Below are positions 25,557 through 34,010 of a stretch of 49,446 bases of DNA, piece after piece; within the stretch, counting starts at the first letter, position 1; each line of letters begins with the position of its first letter. The position numbers were made by a program, and so were the translations under genes. The DNA comes from Wenzhouxiangellaceae bacterium (lineage in GTDB: Bacteria; Pseudomonadota; Gammaproteobacteria; Xanthomonadales; Wenzhouxiangellaceae): contig JANQPN010000054.1 of NCBI GenBank assembly GCA_028289455.1, forward strand, positions 1-49,446, given 5' to 3'. The notes beneath the pieces are model-generated. The model was not told where the DNA came from. It saw only the letters and a list, made by a program, of their open reading frames with translations, and ran no database searches.

Positions 25557-26516
25557 TTAGCTGAGTGGTTCCAGGAAAAGGTCGATATCGACATTACCGC
25601 CGCTTAGAATAAGACCGACTTTTTTGCCCGCAAACAGCTCCGGCTGCTTACCGATGGCCGCCATAACAGTAGCGCTGGATGGTTCAATCAGCTGTTTGGT
25701 ATGCCGCCAGATCAAACCCAGTGCGTCACGAATTTCCGCTTCATCAACCAGGATAATTTTTTCCAGGTATTGCTGCATGACAGCAAAGTTCCGTACCCCC
25801 AGCGTTGCCCGCAAACCATCGGCGATAGTCTGCGGACGCACATCGGTAACCCGTTCGCCACGTTGCAGGGATTGATAGCTGTCATCAGCTCCTGCTGGTT
25901 CAGCGGCAAGCACGTCTATCTTCTGTCCGCTGGCCTGTACCGCCAGGCAGGCCCCGCTGACAAGGCCGCCACCGCCAACCGGCGTGATGATGATATCCAG
26001 GCCATCAACATCTTCAATCAATTCCGCCGTGGCAGTGCTTTGCCCAAATACGATGCGCCAGTCATCATAGGGGTGTATTTTGTGATGTCCCTGATCAATC
26101 AGCTGCTGCAAAGTCTGCTCGCGCGATTGCTGATTGGGCTCGCAGAAATGGATAGTGCCACCGTAGGCCTGCACCGCCTGCACTTTTGCCTTGACCGAAT
26201 TCTCCGGCATCACAATGTGCGCAGCCAGCCCTCTGCGGCTGGCTGCTGCTGTTAAAGCTGCACCATGGTTGCCCGAAGAATGAGTAGCCACAGCAGTGGT
26301 GCCTTCGGGTGCCTGCAGAACTGCATTGCAGGCACCACGGTACTTGAATGCGCCGGTTTTCTGGAGATGCTCGCATTTGAAAAACAGCTCACACCCGAAC
26401 CGCTGGTTCAACGTCCGCGATGTCATCACGCGGGTGCGGTGCACCAGGCCGTGCAGGCGCTGCTGGCTGCGGCTGATTTCGCCTAAATCCAGCTGCGAGG
26501 GACTCAAGTCAGACAT
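25557..26516 (-). CDS. PLP-dependent threonine/serine dehydratase or serine racemase
   Basis: The 319-residue fold-type II PLP enzyme has the lysine motif KTGAFKYRGACNA at about residue 53. THSSGNHGAALTAAA is the substrate-binding Asn loop, and the phosphate-binding loop is TPVGGGGLVSG. The C-terminal LSGGNVDIDLFL is typical of the serine racemase / threonine ammonia-lyase / hydroxyaspartate ammonia-lyase group. There is no C-terminal ACT regulatory domain, so it is not the biosynthetic IlvA. It could deaminate Ser/Thr or racemise Ser; the sequence alone does not decide. It begins 13 bases after the mscL stop on the same strand, so the two are probably co-transcribed. Confidence 0.88.
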   Translation of the reverse strand: MSDLSPSQLDLGEISRSQQRLHGLVHRTRVMTSRTLNQRFGCELFFKCEHLQKTGAFKYRGACNAVLQAPEGTTAVATHSSGNHGAALTAAASRRGLAAHIVMPENSVKAKVQAVQAYGGTIHFCEPNQQSREQTLQQLIDQGHHKIHPYDDWRIVFGQSTATAELIEDVDGLDIIITPVGGGGLVSGACLAVQASGQKIDVLAAEPAGADDSYQSLQRGERVTDVRPQTIADGLRATLGVRNFAVMQQYLEKIILVDEAEIRDALGLIWRHTKQLIEPSSATVMAAIGKQPELFAGKKVGLILSGGNVDIDLFLEPLS

Positions 26517-26529
26517 GGCTGAAGATTGA

Positions 26530-26934
26530 TCAGGACTGATTTTTCAACGAATCCCGGATTTCCCGCAGTAGCACTACTTCTTCACTGGGTTTGGGAGGTT
26601 CGGCAGGTGCTTCTTCTTCTTTCTTTTTCAGTGAGTTCATTGCTTTGATGGCAATAAAAATGGCCAGGGCGATGATCATGAAATCGATAATCGTTTGAAT
26701 AAAGGCGCCATATTTAATCAGTACTGCTTCAGCCCCTTCAGAGGCTTCCTGCAGCGTGTAAGCCAGGTCGGAAAAGTTAACGCCGCCTATCGCCATTCCC
26801 AGTGGGGGCATGATGACATCATTCACAAACGACGAGACAATTTTGCCGAAGGCTGCGCCGATGATGATACCGACGGCCATATCCACCACATTGCCTTTAA
26901 CGGCAAATTCCTTGAACTCTGACATGAAACTCAT
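26530..26934 (-). CDS. mscL: Large-conductance mechanosensitive channel MscL
   Basis: Homopentameric pressure-relief valve of the inner membrane. The protein begins [35 protein letters not shown] (in two parts: amphipathic start, then TM1 with the family signature). A periplasmic loop with the sequence [16 protein letters not shown] follows. TM2 is [18 protein letters not shown], and the cytoplasmic helical end ends [15 protein letters not shown]. The length of 134 residues is normal. AGGAG lies 7 bases before ATG 26934. The PLP dehydratase follows on the same transcript. Confidence 0.98.
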   Translation of the reverse strand: MSFMSEFKEFAVKGNVVDMAVGIIIGAAFGKIVSSFVNDVIMPPLGMAIGGVNFSDLAYTLQEASEGAEAVLIKYGAFIQTIIDFMIIALAIFIAIKAMNSLKKKEEEAPAEPPKPSEEVVLLREIRDSLKNQS

Positions 26935-27160
26935 AAGGGGCTCCTGCTTGTTGTGTTATCTGCTGATTTTTCAGCCGCTTAAGTTTGCCGTTTCCGTGCA
27001 TTAAGCACAAGTAACAGCTTGTATAAAAAAATCTGTAAATAAAAAGTATCACTTCGCTGTAATCACCTGAAAGTAAGTGCCTGCTGAACACCACGCCAGC
27101 ATGACCAATGGTAAAATACAGCATTGAGAAATTAACTCTGAATATTAAGGATCAGCCAAT

Positions 27161-28288
27161 ATGATCGCCATTAACAGTGACTTCGACAGCGGCAATATTG
27201 AATGTGTGGAATGCGATTCTGCCGACAATATCCAACTAAAGATCAAGGTCGACAATGAGTCGCACTTTTACCAGTGGTTTTATTTTCGGGTTACCGGTAC
27301 TAAAGATTCCCGGTCACGGATCACGATTGTCAATGCAGGCAATTCAGCTTACGCCGACGGCTGGGAGAACTATCAGGCGGTAGCCAGCTACGATCTGCAG
27401 CACTGGTTCCGGGTGCCGACCAGCTATGACGGTCAGCAACTGGTTATTGAGCACGAATCAGGGTTCGACAGCGTTTATTACGCCTATTTTGCTCCTTATC
27501 CAATGAGCCGGCATGCTGCATTGATTGCCGACTGCCAAAGCTATCCTCAGGTTGATTACCAGCAGCTTGGCGAAACCCTTGATGGTCAGGTTATGGATAT
27601 GCTGGTCATCGGTGAGCCTTCAGAAAGCAAACGGGTCTGCTGGATATTTGCCCGTCAGCATCCCGGTGAAACCATGGCTGAATGGTGGATGGAAGGGTTT
27701 CTGGCGCGGCTGCTGGATGAAAATGATGCCCTGGCGCAACAACTGCTGCGTCAGGCAGTGTTTTACGTGGTGCCGAATATGAACCCGGACGGCAGCCGCC
27801 GAGGTCATCTGCGTACCAATGCAGCTGGTATGAACCTCAACAGGGAATGGAAGGATGCGTCCATGGAGAAAAGTCCCGAGGTTTATCTGGTGCGGGAAAA
27901 AATGGCTCAGACCGGCGTAGACTTCGCGCTGGACGTACACGGCGACGAAGCGCTGCCATATAACTTCATTGCCGGAGCGGAAGGCATTCAGGGCTGGAGT
28001 GAGCGGTTAGCAGGGCTGCAGAAAGGTTTCTGTGACAGTTATGAGCAGGCCAATCCTGACTTTCAACAGCAATACGGTTATCCGGTGGATGAACCGAACA
28101 GCTCGGATTTGCGCAAAGCCACAGACTATATTGCCCAAACGCATGACTGTCTGTCGATGACGCTGGAAATGCCGTTCAAGGATAATGCCAACAGTCCGAA
28201 TGCAGAAACCGGCTGGTCTCCGGAGCGCTGTGCACAGCTGGGCGCCAGTGTATTGCACCCCATCGCTGCTGTAATGGATGAACTCTAG
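27161..28288 (+). CDS. M14-family cytosolic-type carboxypeptidase
   Basis: The 375-residue protein has the two-domain plan of the cytosolic carboxypeptidase (CCP/AGBL) branch of M14. The N-terminal beta domain (about 1-125) contains FYQWFYFRVTG and VYYAYFAPYPMSRH. The catalytic domain has zinc motif ARQHPGETMAEWW (His and Glu), NPDGSRRGHLRTNAAGMNLNR, the third zinc ligand in DVHGDE, and the catalytic Glu in TLEMPFKD. All key residues are present. Eukaryotic relatives remove glutamate from tubulin tails; the bacterial substrate is unknown. There is no signal peptide, so it should act in the cytoplasm. It is monocistronic, with a hairpin about 85 bases downstream. Confidence 0.9.
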   Translation: MIAINSDFDSGNIECVECDSADNIQLKIKVDNESHFYQWFYFRVTGTKDSRSRITIVNAGNSAYADGWENYQAVASYDLQHWFRVPTSYDGQQLVIEHESGFDSVYYAYFAPYPMSRHAALIADCQSYPQVDYQQLGETLDGQVMDMLVIGEPSESKRVCWIFARQHPGETMAEWWMEGFLARLLDENDALAQQLLRQAVFYVVPNMNPDGSRRGHLRTNAAGMNLNREWKDASMEKSPEVYLVREKMAQTGVDFALDVHGDEALPYNFIAGAEGIQGWSERLAGLQKGFCDSYEQANPDFQQQYGYPVDEPNSSDLRKATDYIAQTHDCLSMTLEMPFKDNANSPNAETGWSPERCAQLGASVLHPIAAVMDEL

Positions 28289-28373
28289 TCCTACCGCGAA
28301 CTGCCTTTAAATCAGTCTATGGTTTAGCAACAAGCCAGCCTACCCCTTAGGCTGAGAACTGATATTTCCTCTG

Positions 28374-28395
28374 ACAGGCCATTTCAATGGCCTGT
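28374..28395 (+). terminator. Hairpin downstream of the carboxypeptidase gene
   Basis: ACAGGCCAT (28374-28382) and ATGGCCTGT (28387-28395) form a perfect 9-base stem around TTCA. Only a weak T tract follows. It lies between the M14 gene and the next + strand gene. Confidence 0.5.
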
Positions 28396-28483
28396 TGTGA
28401 ATCTCCATAAAAAATATATCTGATCGCCGTGTCCTGTGTTCGGCAGTCTTTGCGTTATCTGTAATAGAGAACCGGAGACTTCG

Positions 28484-28735
28484 ATGAAAAGAACCAAAGT
28501 GCTGGCGGTACTGATGCTGCTATGCATAACAGCAGACGGTCGATCAGGTGATCTGAGTCTGAATCGTTCGACCCTGGATAACGGCGGTGGTGAATCTGCC
28601 GGCGACGATTTGACGCTGACCGCAACCATTGCTCAGCCGGATGCGGCGTTGATGACCGGCGGGGCTTTTACCCTGACCGCCGGTTTTTGGGCGCGTGGCG
28701 GTAGTGATCTGTTGTTTAAAGACGGCTATGAATAG
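28484..28735 (+). CDS. Small secreted protein with C-terminal DGYE tail
   Basis: The 83-residue protein has a signal peptide (MKRTKVLAVLMLLCITADG). The mature part is short: it contains LNRSTLDNGGGESAG, LTATIAQPDAALMTGGAFTL and TAGFWARGG, and ends LLFKDGYE. The pattern of a T-I-x-Q-P-D phrase followed by G-G-x-F-x-L-x-x-G-F-W recurs in many secreted proteins of unknown role. The C-terminal DG(F/Y)E ending is one I associate with secreted proteins of a few gammaproteobacterial lineages. GGAG precedes ATG 28484. The next gene begins 10 bases later, so the two form an operon. Confidence 0.75.
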   Translation: MKRTKVLAVLMLLCITADGRSGDLSLNRSTLDNGGGESAGDDLTLTATIAQPDAALMTGGAFTLTAGFWARGGSDLLFKDGYE

Positions 28736-28745
28736 GAGAATTGCA

Positions 28746-30425
28746 ATGCGTTGGCTATTAATTTTGGGGCTGTTGTTACTACCGCTATCCCTGGCCGCAG
28801 TACCGCTGGGTTCGGCCATGACCTATCAGGGCGAACTGGTGGAAGCCGGATTTCCTGCTTCCGGAACTTTTGACTTTGAGTTTGAAATTTTTGATGCCCA
28901 AAGCGGAGGCGTTTCACTGGCGCCGGTGATCACTCAGACACTGGATATCAGCAATGGCATCTTTGAAACCGAGCTGGACTTTGGCGACTCACCGTTTATG
29001 GGTGATCAGGTGTGGCTGGAGGTCAGGGCAAGGGCGGCCGGAGGGGGTGCATTTACCACCTTGTCACCCCGTCAGCAGATGACTGCAGCACCCTATGCTT
29101 TGCATGCACAATTTGTCGGTGCAGATGCCGTCACCGGTATGGAGATTGCTGACGGCAGTGTTGCCGGAAATGACCTGGCACCCGGTGCGGTCGGTGCCGC
29201 TCAGGTTGATGCAGCAGAAGTCCAGCGGCGGGTCAGTGGTGCCTGTGCTTTGGGGCAGGCCATACGCAGCATTGGTCAGGACGGCAGCGTGGTGTGTGAG
29301 GATGATGATATCGGCGATGACGACTGGGTGGCTTTGCCTGATGGACGTATTCAGTCTGATGCCGGCATTCGGGTTCAGCCGGACCCGCCGACCAGTTTTC
29401 CATTTGTGGTCCGCCATGACAGCGGTATCATCTCGCCACAGGCAGTTCTCACTGAAAGTCAGGCGAATGATTATGCAAGGCTCAGTTTTTTTAATGACGC
29501 CGATACCAGCCGTTTCTGGTCAATAGCCGGACTGATTACCGAGCCCCAGACACTCGACCGGTTGAACTTCTTTCATTCGGAAGTTGGTGATGTGATGACC
29601 ATGACTTCGGATGATCGCGTCGGCATCAACAACTTTTCACCATTGGCGACATTATCACTCGGCTCCAATAATCAATGGAGCCCCGCAATAGGTAATGGCC
29701 GGGGTGACTTTTATATCGGGAATAACACCCTGGGATTGTCTTTCGGAGTTGCTCTGGATGGTGGTGGTGCGGGTGCTTCACGTATTTGGACCAGTGGCGG
29801 AGTCGAGCAGTTGTATCTGGGATCCAATACCGATGGTGATGTGCTGGCTATTCGTGACGGATTTGTAGGTGTTGCCAATACCAATCCTATGGTGGAACTG
29901 GACGTGGATGGCGATGTGCGTGTCCGCAACATGGGTTTCGCGGGTACCGGCACCCGCAGCGTGCGGGTTGAACCTGATGGCGATCTGGTCGCTGTTGAAG
30001 ACAATATCCAGTATCTTGCGATACCACCGGCAGCGTTTATCACCAGCAACAACACTGATTACACGTTATTCAATGGCGGGATTCATGCTGATCCAGGCGC
30101 TGTTGCTCTATGGGCGCCGGTTCAGTTGCCGCATGGCGCAACCATTACTGAACTGCAGTTCTGGTATATCGATGCTACCGCCAGTGCCAATCTGATTTTC
30201 AGTCTTTGTCAGAACGTTTTCGGTACCAATGGATGTGGATTGCTGGTCAATCAGAGCAGCAGCGGGTCAGTCAGCGGTTACCAGAGCCTGACGATTGACT
30301 CTTTTACCCCGATTGAGGTCAATAATTCAGACAGGAGCTATTTCATCCAGATCAGCGCAACCCCCGACTGGATTGGCAGCTCGCTGCTGCTGGCCAACGG
30401 GGTGCGGATTACCTATCAGATGTAA
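28746..30425 (+). CDS. Secreted tail-fibre-like surface protein
   Basis: The 559-residue protein has a signal peptide (MRWLLILGLLLLPLSLAAV). Residues ~20-120 form a beta domain of the type YQGELVEAGFPASGTFDFEF ending LSPRQQMTAAPYALHA. In other proteins this domain precedes tail-fibre-like or endosialidase-chaperone regions. The middle (about 240-440) has repeats typical of such fibres (VGINNFSPLATLSLGS, VGVANTNPMVELDVDGDVRVR). The C-terminal ~110 residues are a separate beta domain with two Cys (FSLCQNVFGTNGCG). No self-cleaving chaperone domain was recognised. AGGAG lies upstream of ATG 28746. It pairs with the preceding small secreted protein; the function is unknown, perhaps surface adhesion. 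Confidence 0.75.
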   Translation: MRWLLILGLLLLPLSLAAVPLGSAMTYQGELVEAGFPASGTFDFEFEIFDAQSGGVSLAPVITQTLDISNGIFETELDFGDSPFMGDQVWLEVRARAAGGGAFTTLSPRQQMTAAPYALHAQFVGADAVTGMEIADGSVAGNDLAPGAVGAAQVDAAEVQRRVSGACALGQAIRSIGQDGSVVCEDDDIGDDDWVALPDGRIQSDAGIRVQPDPPTSFPFVVRHDSGIISPQAVLTESQANDYARLSFFNDADTSRFWSIAGLITEPQTLDRLNFFHSEVGDVMTMTSDDRVGINNFSPLATLSLGSNNQWSPAIGNGRGDFYIGNNTLGLSFGVALDGGGAGASRIWTSGGVEQLYLGSNTDGDVLAIRDGFVGVANTNPMVELDVDGDVRVRNMGFAGTGTRSVRVEPDGDLVAVEDNIQYLAIPPAAFITSNNTDYTLFNGGIHADPGAVALWAPVQLPHGATITELQFWYIDATASANLIFSLCQNVFGTNGCGLLVNQSSSGSVSGYQSLTIDSFTPIEVNNSDRSYFIQISATPDWIGSSLLLANGVRITYQM

Positions 30426-30442
30426 TCGGAGCAGTACAGGGA

Positions 30443-31603
30443 TCAGTGGTTGCCTTTAACCAGTTCCCGCCCAATCAGCATCCGGCGGATCTCATTGGTG
30501 CCGGCGCCGATTTCATACAGCTTGGCATCGCGCAGCAGACGGCCGGTTCGGTATTCGTTGATATAGCCGTTGCCGCCCAGAGACTGAATCGCTTCCAGGC
30601 ATACCTGGATAGCGTTGCTGGAAGCATGCAGCAGGCAGGCAGCCGGATCAATGCGTGACAATCTGCCGGCGTCGTAGTCTTCAGCCACCCGGTAGACAAA
30701 TGCCCGAGATGCCTGCAGCGAGGTGTACATATCCGCCAGTTTGGCCTGCATAATGCCGAAAGTGCCGATGGCACGGCCGAACTGTTTACGTTCACGCAGG
30801 TAGGGCAGGGTATCGTCGACCGCTGCCTGCATTAAGCCCAGCGGTCCGCCGGACAGCACCAGCCGTTCGGTATTCAAACCACTCATCAGAACCTTAACGC
30901 CCTGATTCACTTCGCCCAGTATATTTGCTGCCGGAATCTCGCAGTTGTCGAACACCAGTTCACAGGTATTGGAGCCGCGCATGCCAAGTTTGTCGAGTTT
31001 CTGTGCTTTGCTGAAGCCGGGCATGCCGTCTTCAATGATAAATGCGGTCATGCATTGCGAGCCCGCTTCCTGACCGGCGGTGCGCATATACACGATGGCA
31101 ATATCAGCTTCCGGGCCGTTGGTTATCCACATTTTACTGCCGTTGGCCACCCAGACATCACCGTGCTGCTCGGCACGACAGCTCATCGAACCGACCACAT
31201 CCGAACCGGCGCCCGGTTCCGACATGGCCAATGCACCCACTGATTCGCCGGAGCATAATCCGGGCAGGTATTTCTGCAGTTGCTCAGGGCTGCCGTTTTT
31301 ACGCAGGTTGTCGACGCACAGGTTGCTGTGTGCACCATAGGACAGCCCCACTGAACCGGAAGCACGGGATATTTCCTCCATGGCTATGACATGCGCCAGA
31401 TAACCCAGGTCGCTGCCGCCGTATTGTTCGGGCACGGTCATGCCCAGCAGGCCCAGCTCTCCCAGCATAGGCCATAAATCCAGGGGAAAGGCATTCTCCT
31501 GGTCTATGTTTTCTGCGCGTGGCGCCAGTTCTTCATCTGCAAACCGCCGCACGGTATCGCGCAGCAGTTCCAGTTCTTCACCGAGAGGAAAACCAATATC
31601 CAT
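30443..31603 (-). CDS. Isovaleryl-CoA dehydrogenase
   Basis: FAD-dependent acyl-CoA dehydrogenase converting isovaleryl-CoA to 3-methylcrotonyl-CoA in leucine degradation. The protein has 386 residues, the full family length. [17 protein letters not shown] is characteristic of the isovaleryl-CoA subgroup. Other family sites are [54 protein letters not shown] and [20 protein letters not shown]. It lies 22 bases downstream of leucine dehydrogenase on the same strand, which supports the substrate call. The methylcrotonyl-CoA carboxylase genes that often follow are not here; an unrelated + strand gene converges instead. Confidence 0.94.
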   Translation of the reverse strand: MDIGFPLGEELELLRDTVRRFADEELAPRAENIDQENAFPLDLWPMLGELGLLGMTVPEQYGGSDLGYLAHVIAMEEISRASGSVGLSYGAHSNLCVDNLRKNGSPEQLQKYLPGLCSGESVGALAMSEPGAGSDVVGSMSCRAEQHGDVWVANGSKMWITNGPEADIAIVYMRTAGQEAGSQCMTAFIIEDGMPGFSKAQKLDKLGMRGSNTCELVFDNCEIPAANILGEVNQGVKVLMSGLNTERLVLSGGPLGLMQAAVDDTLPYLRERKQFGRAIGTFGIMQAKLADMYTSLQASRAFVYRVAEDYDAGRLSRIDPAACLLHASSNAIQVCLEAIQSLGGNGYINEYRTGRLLRDAKLYEIGAGTNEIRRMLIGRELVKGNH

Positions 31604-31625
31604 AAGCTTCTGCAGCAGTCAGTTG

Positions 31626-32729
31626 TTACTGTGGGGCACCGTCACGTCCGGGGAAACTGTGGGAGCGGCCCATAAACGGCAGTTTCAGTTTGCCGATTGC
31701 GGTAATCCGTTCTTCCGCCAGTCGTCCGGCAGCAGCGGCGGTGGTAATGCCATCACGTTCAGCAATGGAGAATATCTTACCAACGTTGTAGTAAATGGTA
31801 CGCATCATGCGCATAGCGCGTTCACGGTTATAGCCTTCAAATTCGATGGAGACGTTCATCAGGCCACCGGCGTTAACTGCATAGTCCGGAGCATACAGAA
31901 TACCGCGGCCTTCCACCTCGGCACAGGTTTCTTCAGTAGCTAGCTGGTTATTGGCTGCACCGCAGATAATCTTGAATTTGAACCGGGGCAGGGTTTCTTC
32001 ATTAACAATGGCGCCCAGGGCAGTGGGTGAAAAGACATCAGCATCGACATCATAAATCTCATCAACGCCGACTGCCTCACAGCCAAGTTCCACACACTGC
32101 TGTACCGCTTCTTCGTTAATATCAGAAACAAATACCTTGGCGTTTTCAGCACGCAGCAGTTTGACCAGTTCATAGCCAACGTGTCCGCAACCCTGGACAG
32201 CGTAGGAATAGTTGCCGACATTTTCATTGCCGAATTTTTTCAGCAGGCTGGCACGGATACCCTGCATGGTACCGTATGCGGTAAACGGAGACGGGTCACC
32301 ACTACCGCCGTGAACCTGGTGAACACCCACTACATTACTGGTTTCACGGAAGACATATTCCATATCATTAACATCAATACCGACATCTTCAGCGGTAATG
32401 TAGCGACCGTGCAGTGATTCGATAAAACGGCCCAGCGCCCGGAACAGCGCTTCGGTTTTGTCAGTGCGCGGGTCACCGATGATAACGGACTTGCCGCCGC
32501 CCAGGTTTAAACCGGCAACGGCTGCTTTATAGGTCATGCCGCGGGACAGACGCAATACATCATCGAGGGCATCCTGTTCGGTTTCATAGGGCCACATGCG
32601 CAAGCCGCCTAATGCAGGACCCAAAGTGGTGTTGTGGATGGCAATGATGGCCTTCAGGCCGGCGTCTTTATTGTGGCAGAACACCACTTGTTCATGTTCG
32701 GTTTGATGCAACTTTGCGAACAAATCCAT
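31626..32729 (-). CDS. Leucine (branched-chain amino acid) dehydrogenase
   Basis: NAD-dependent oxidative deamination of Leu/Val/Ile to the 2-oxo acid. The protein has 367 residues, close to known leucine dehydrogenases (~364). ALGGLRMWPY is followed by LSRGMTYKAAVAGLNLGGGK with the catalytic Lys. The nucleotide-binding GCGHVGYELVKLL is at about residue 185, and APDYAVNAGGLMNVSIE is at the C-terminal side. GGAG precedes the ATG. With the adjoining isovaleryl-CoA dehydrogenase it supplies two steps of leucine catabolism; the oxo-acid dehydrogenase complex must be encoded elsewhere. It is the first gene of this minus-strand unit. Confidence 0.94.
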   Translation of the reverse strand: MDLFAKLHQTEHEQVVFCHNKDAGLKAIIAIHNTTLGPALGGLRMWPYETEQDALDDVLRLSRGMTYKAAVAGLNLGGGKSVIIGDPRTDKTEALFRALGRFIESLHGRYITAEDVGIDVNDMEYVFRETSNVVGVHQVHGGSGDPSPFTAYGTMQGIRASLLKKFGNENVGNYSYAVQGCGHVGYELVKLLRAENAKVFVSDINEEAVQQCVELGCEAVGVDEIYDVDADVFSPTALGAIVNEETLPRFKFKIICGAANNQLATEETCAEVEGRGILYAPDYAVNAGGLMNVSIEFEGYNRERAMRMMRTIYYNVGKIFSIAERDGITTAAAAGRLAEERITAIGKLKLPFMGRSHSFPGRDGAPQ

Positions 32730-32852
32730 GCAAAATCTCCATTAGGTGTGAAACAGAAACAGGCTCAAAGCATCAGCAGATCTGAGCGGCTAAATCTGGA
32801 TAGTGTTTGAAATTCACGATACAGGCGGCAGCCAAATTCGGCCGCGCCGCAT

Positions 32853-32880
32853 ATTTTAACCCATATGTGATTTTTTTGAA
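32853..32880 (-). promoter_or_regulatory. Candidate promoter of the leucine-degradation pair
   Basis: On the minus strand TTCAAA (32880-32875) and TAAAAT (32858-32853) are separated by 16 bases, about 120 bases before the leucine dehydrogenase ATG. The -10 is good and the -35 is weak. It is the best sigma-70-like match in the gap. Confidence 0.35.
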
Positions 32881-33029
32881 TAGGGTTATCACGCACAGAG
32901 TTTGTTAAGCAGAGCATATTTCAGGTTGAAAGTCGGGCACTGATTGGCATTGGCATGCAAGTGACTGCATGCCCTGCCGGTCTGGAGGTTAATCAGCAGC
33001 TGCATATTTACTCTGCAGCCGGGTCCGGC

Positions 33030-33185
33030 TCAGATGAAGCGTAAACGTACACTGTTGTCGCCCGGAGCCCGGAAGCGCCGCCGGCGCCGGCGTTCGCGGC
33101 GTTGCAACTCGTCACATTGGGCATCGCCCAAAACGCGGATAGTGCCCTGTTGTGGGCTGATGAGATTGATTTTGTGTTTGTTCAT
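33030..33185 (-). CDS. Possible small Arg-rich peptide
   Basis: The 51-residue frame begins MNKHKINLISPQQGTIRVLG. It has a run of basic residues (LQRRERRRRRRFRAPG) and ends VRLRFI. No clear ribosome-binding site precedes ATG 33185. The Arg run comes from a G+C-rich repeat of CGC/CGG triplets and may be chance. If translated, it would be a strongly basic, nucleic-acid-binding-like peptide. No family is recognised. Confidence 0.28.
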   Translation of the reverse strand: MNKHKINLISPQQGTIRVLGDAQCDELQRRERRRRRRFRAPGDNSVRLRFI

Positions 33186-33262
33186 GCAGGTTGACCCAAA
33201 TTGATGATAAATGAGAATTTCCACCTACTATTTGCAATACTGATCGACACACCACAAAATAA

Positions 33263-33283
33263 TAGGTCAATAACATTGACCTA
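33263..33283. promoter_or_regulatory. Perfect inverted repeat, probable MarR operator
   Basis: Arms TAGGTCAAT (33263-33271) and ATTGACCTA (33275-33283) are perfectly complementary, with a 3-base spacer. The element lies directly before the MarR-family gene and has the size and symmetry expected for a MarR dimer site. A possible promoter (TTGCAA near 33233 and CAAAAT 17 bases on) runs into it, so binding would block transcription. Autoregulation is the natural reading. Confidence 0.75.
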
Positions 33284-33288
33284 AATAT

Positions 33289-33774
33289 ATGGGTTATTTA
33301 GGGACAAATATCAATATGGTTGATATAAAAAGAAGGCAAGAACTGAATGAAGCGCTCGAACTGATGCACTTCGGATTCCGCAAACTGATAGAAAAACCTG
33401 ATCAACTGCTGGCAGAGCGTGGTATGCACCGGATGCATCATCGCCTGCTGTATTTTATTGCTCGCAATGAGGGTTTATGTGTGAGTGATTTGCAGGCCAC
33501 CTTAATGATCAGTAAGCAGGCATTGCATCGACCGTTGAGCACGCTTATCAAAAAAGGGCTGGTGCAATCTGAAGCCTGCACCGAAGATGCGCGGATGCGC
33601 AAACTGAGTCTGACACGCAACGGAAAGGCATTGGAAGTGCGGCTGTCCCGCATGCAGCGCAATCAGTTCAGGAAAGCATTTGAACACAGCTCACCTGGGG
33701 CTGAATCGGGCTGGCGGGAAGTCATGAGCACGCTTATAGGTGCTGACTCAACGAGTGGATTGCCACAGGACTGA
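33289..33774 (+). CDS. MarR-family transcriptional regulator
   Basis: The protein has up to 161 residues. The winged-helix core runs from about residue 45 to 120: MHHRLLYFIARNEGLCVSDL, ISKQALHRPLSTLIKKGLVQ and EDARMRKLSLTRNGKAL (recognition helix and wing). It binds DNA as a dimer, usually repressing nearby genes until a ligand binds. The start is uncertain: ATG 33289 is used, but ATG 33316, with AGGGA about 12 bases upstream, would remove nine residues. The operator at 33263-33283 suggests self-control. The divergent target could be the leucine dehydrogenase unit, although the distance is large. Confidence 0.9.
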   Translation: MGYLGTNINMVDIKRRQELNEALELMHFGFRKLIEKPDQLLAERGMHRMHHRLLYFIARNEGLCVSDLQATLMISKQALHRPLSTLIKKGLVQSEACTEDARMRKLSLTRNGKALEVRLSRMQRNQFRKAFEHSSPGAESGWREVMSTLIGADSTSGLPQD

Positions 33775-34010
33775 ACCAAACCTGACAAAGTGCTTTACTG
33801 ATGAGCCGGCCGGGTGCCGGGTAGTTGCGCGATGGCCTCGTGTCCGACTGGCACAGCACTCAGCTGAAAACAGTTAAACCGGCTGAGTAGGGGGTTTGCT
33901 GCGATAAAAAAACAAAATCCGCTCAGGTACAGTACTTCCGGGCCATGAATGTGGTTATCGTGTAATGTTAGTGTTGCGCAAATAATCACAATGAACGAGG
34001 TTTCTCCATC

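Larger units (their letters stand above)
32730..33288. other. 559-base gap with leucine-operon promoter side and a doubtful small frame
   Basis: This stretch separates the leucine dehydrogenase gene (minus) from the MarR gene (plus). It holds a plausible promoter for the former (32853-32880), an Arg-rich small minus-strand frame (33030-33185) and the MarR operator (33263-33283), all listed separately. I see no RNA gene or mobile element in the rest. Confidence 0.5.
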
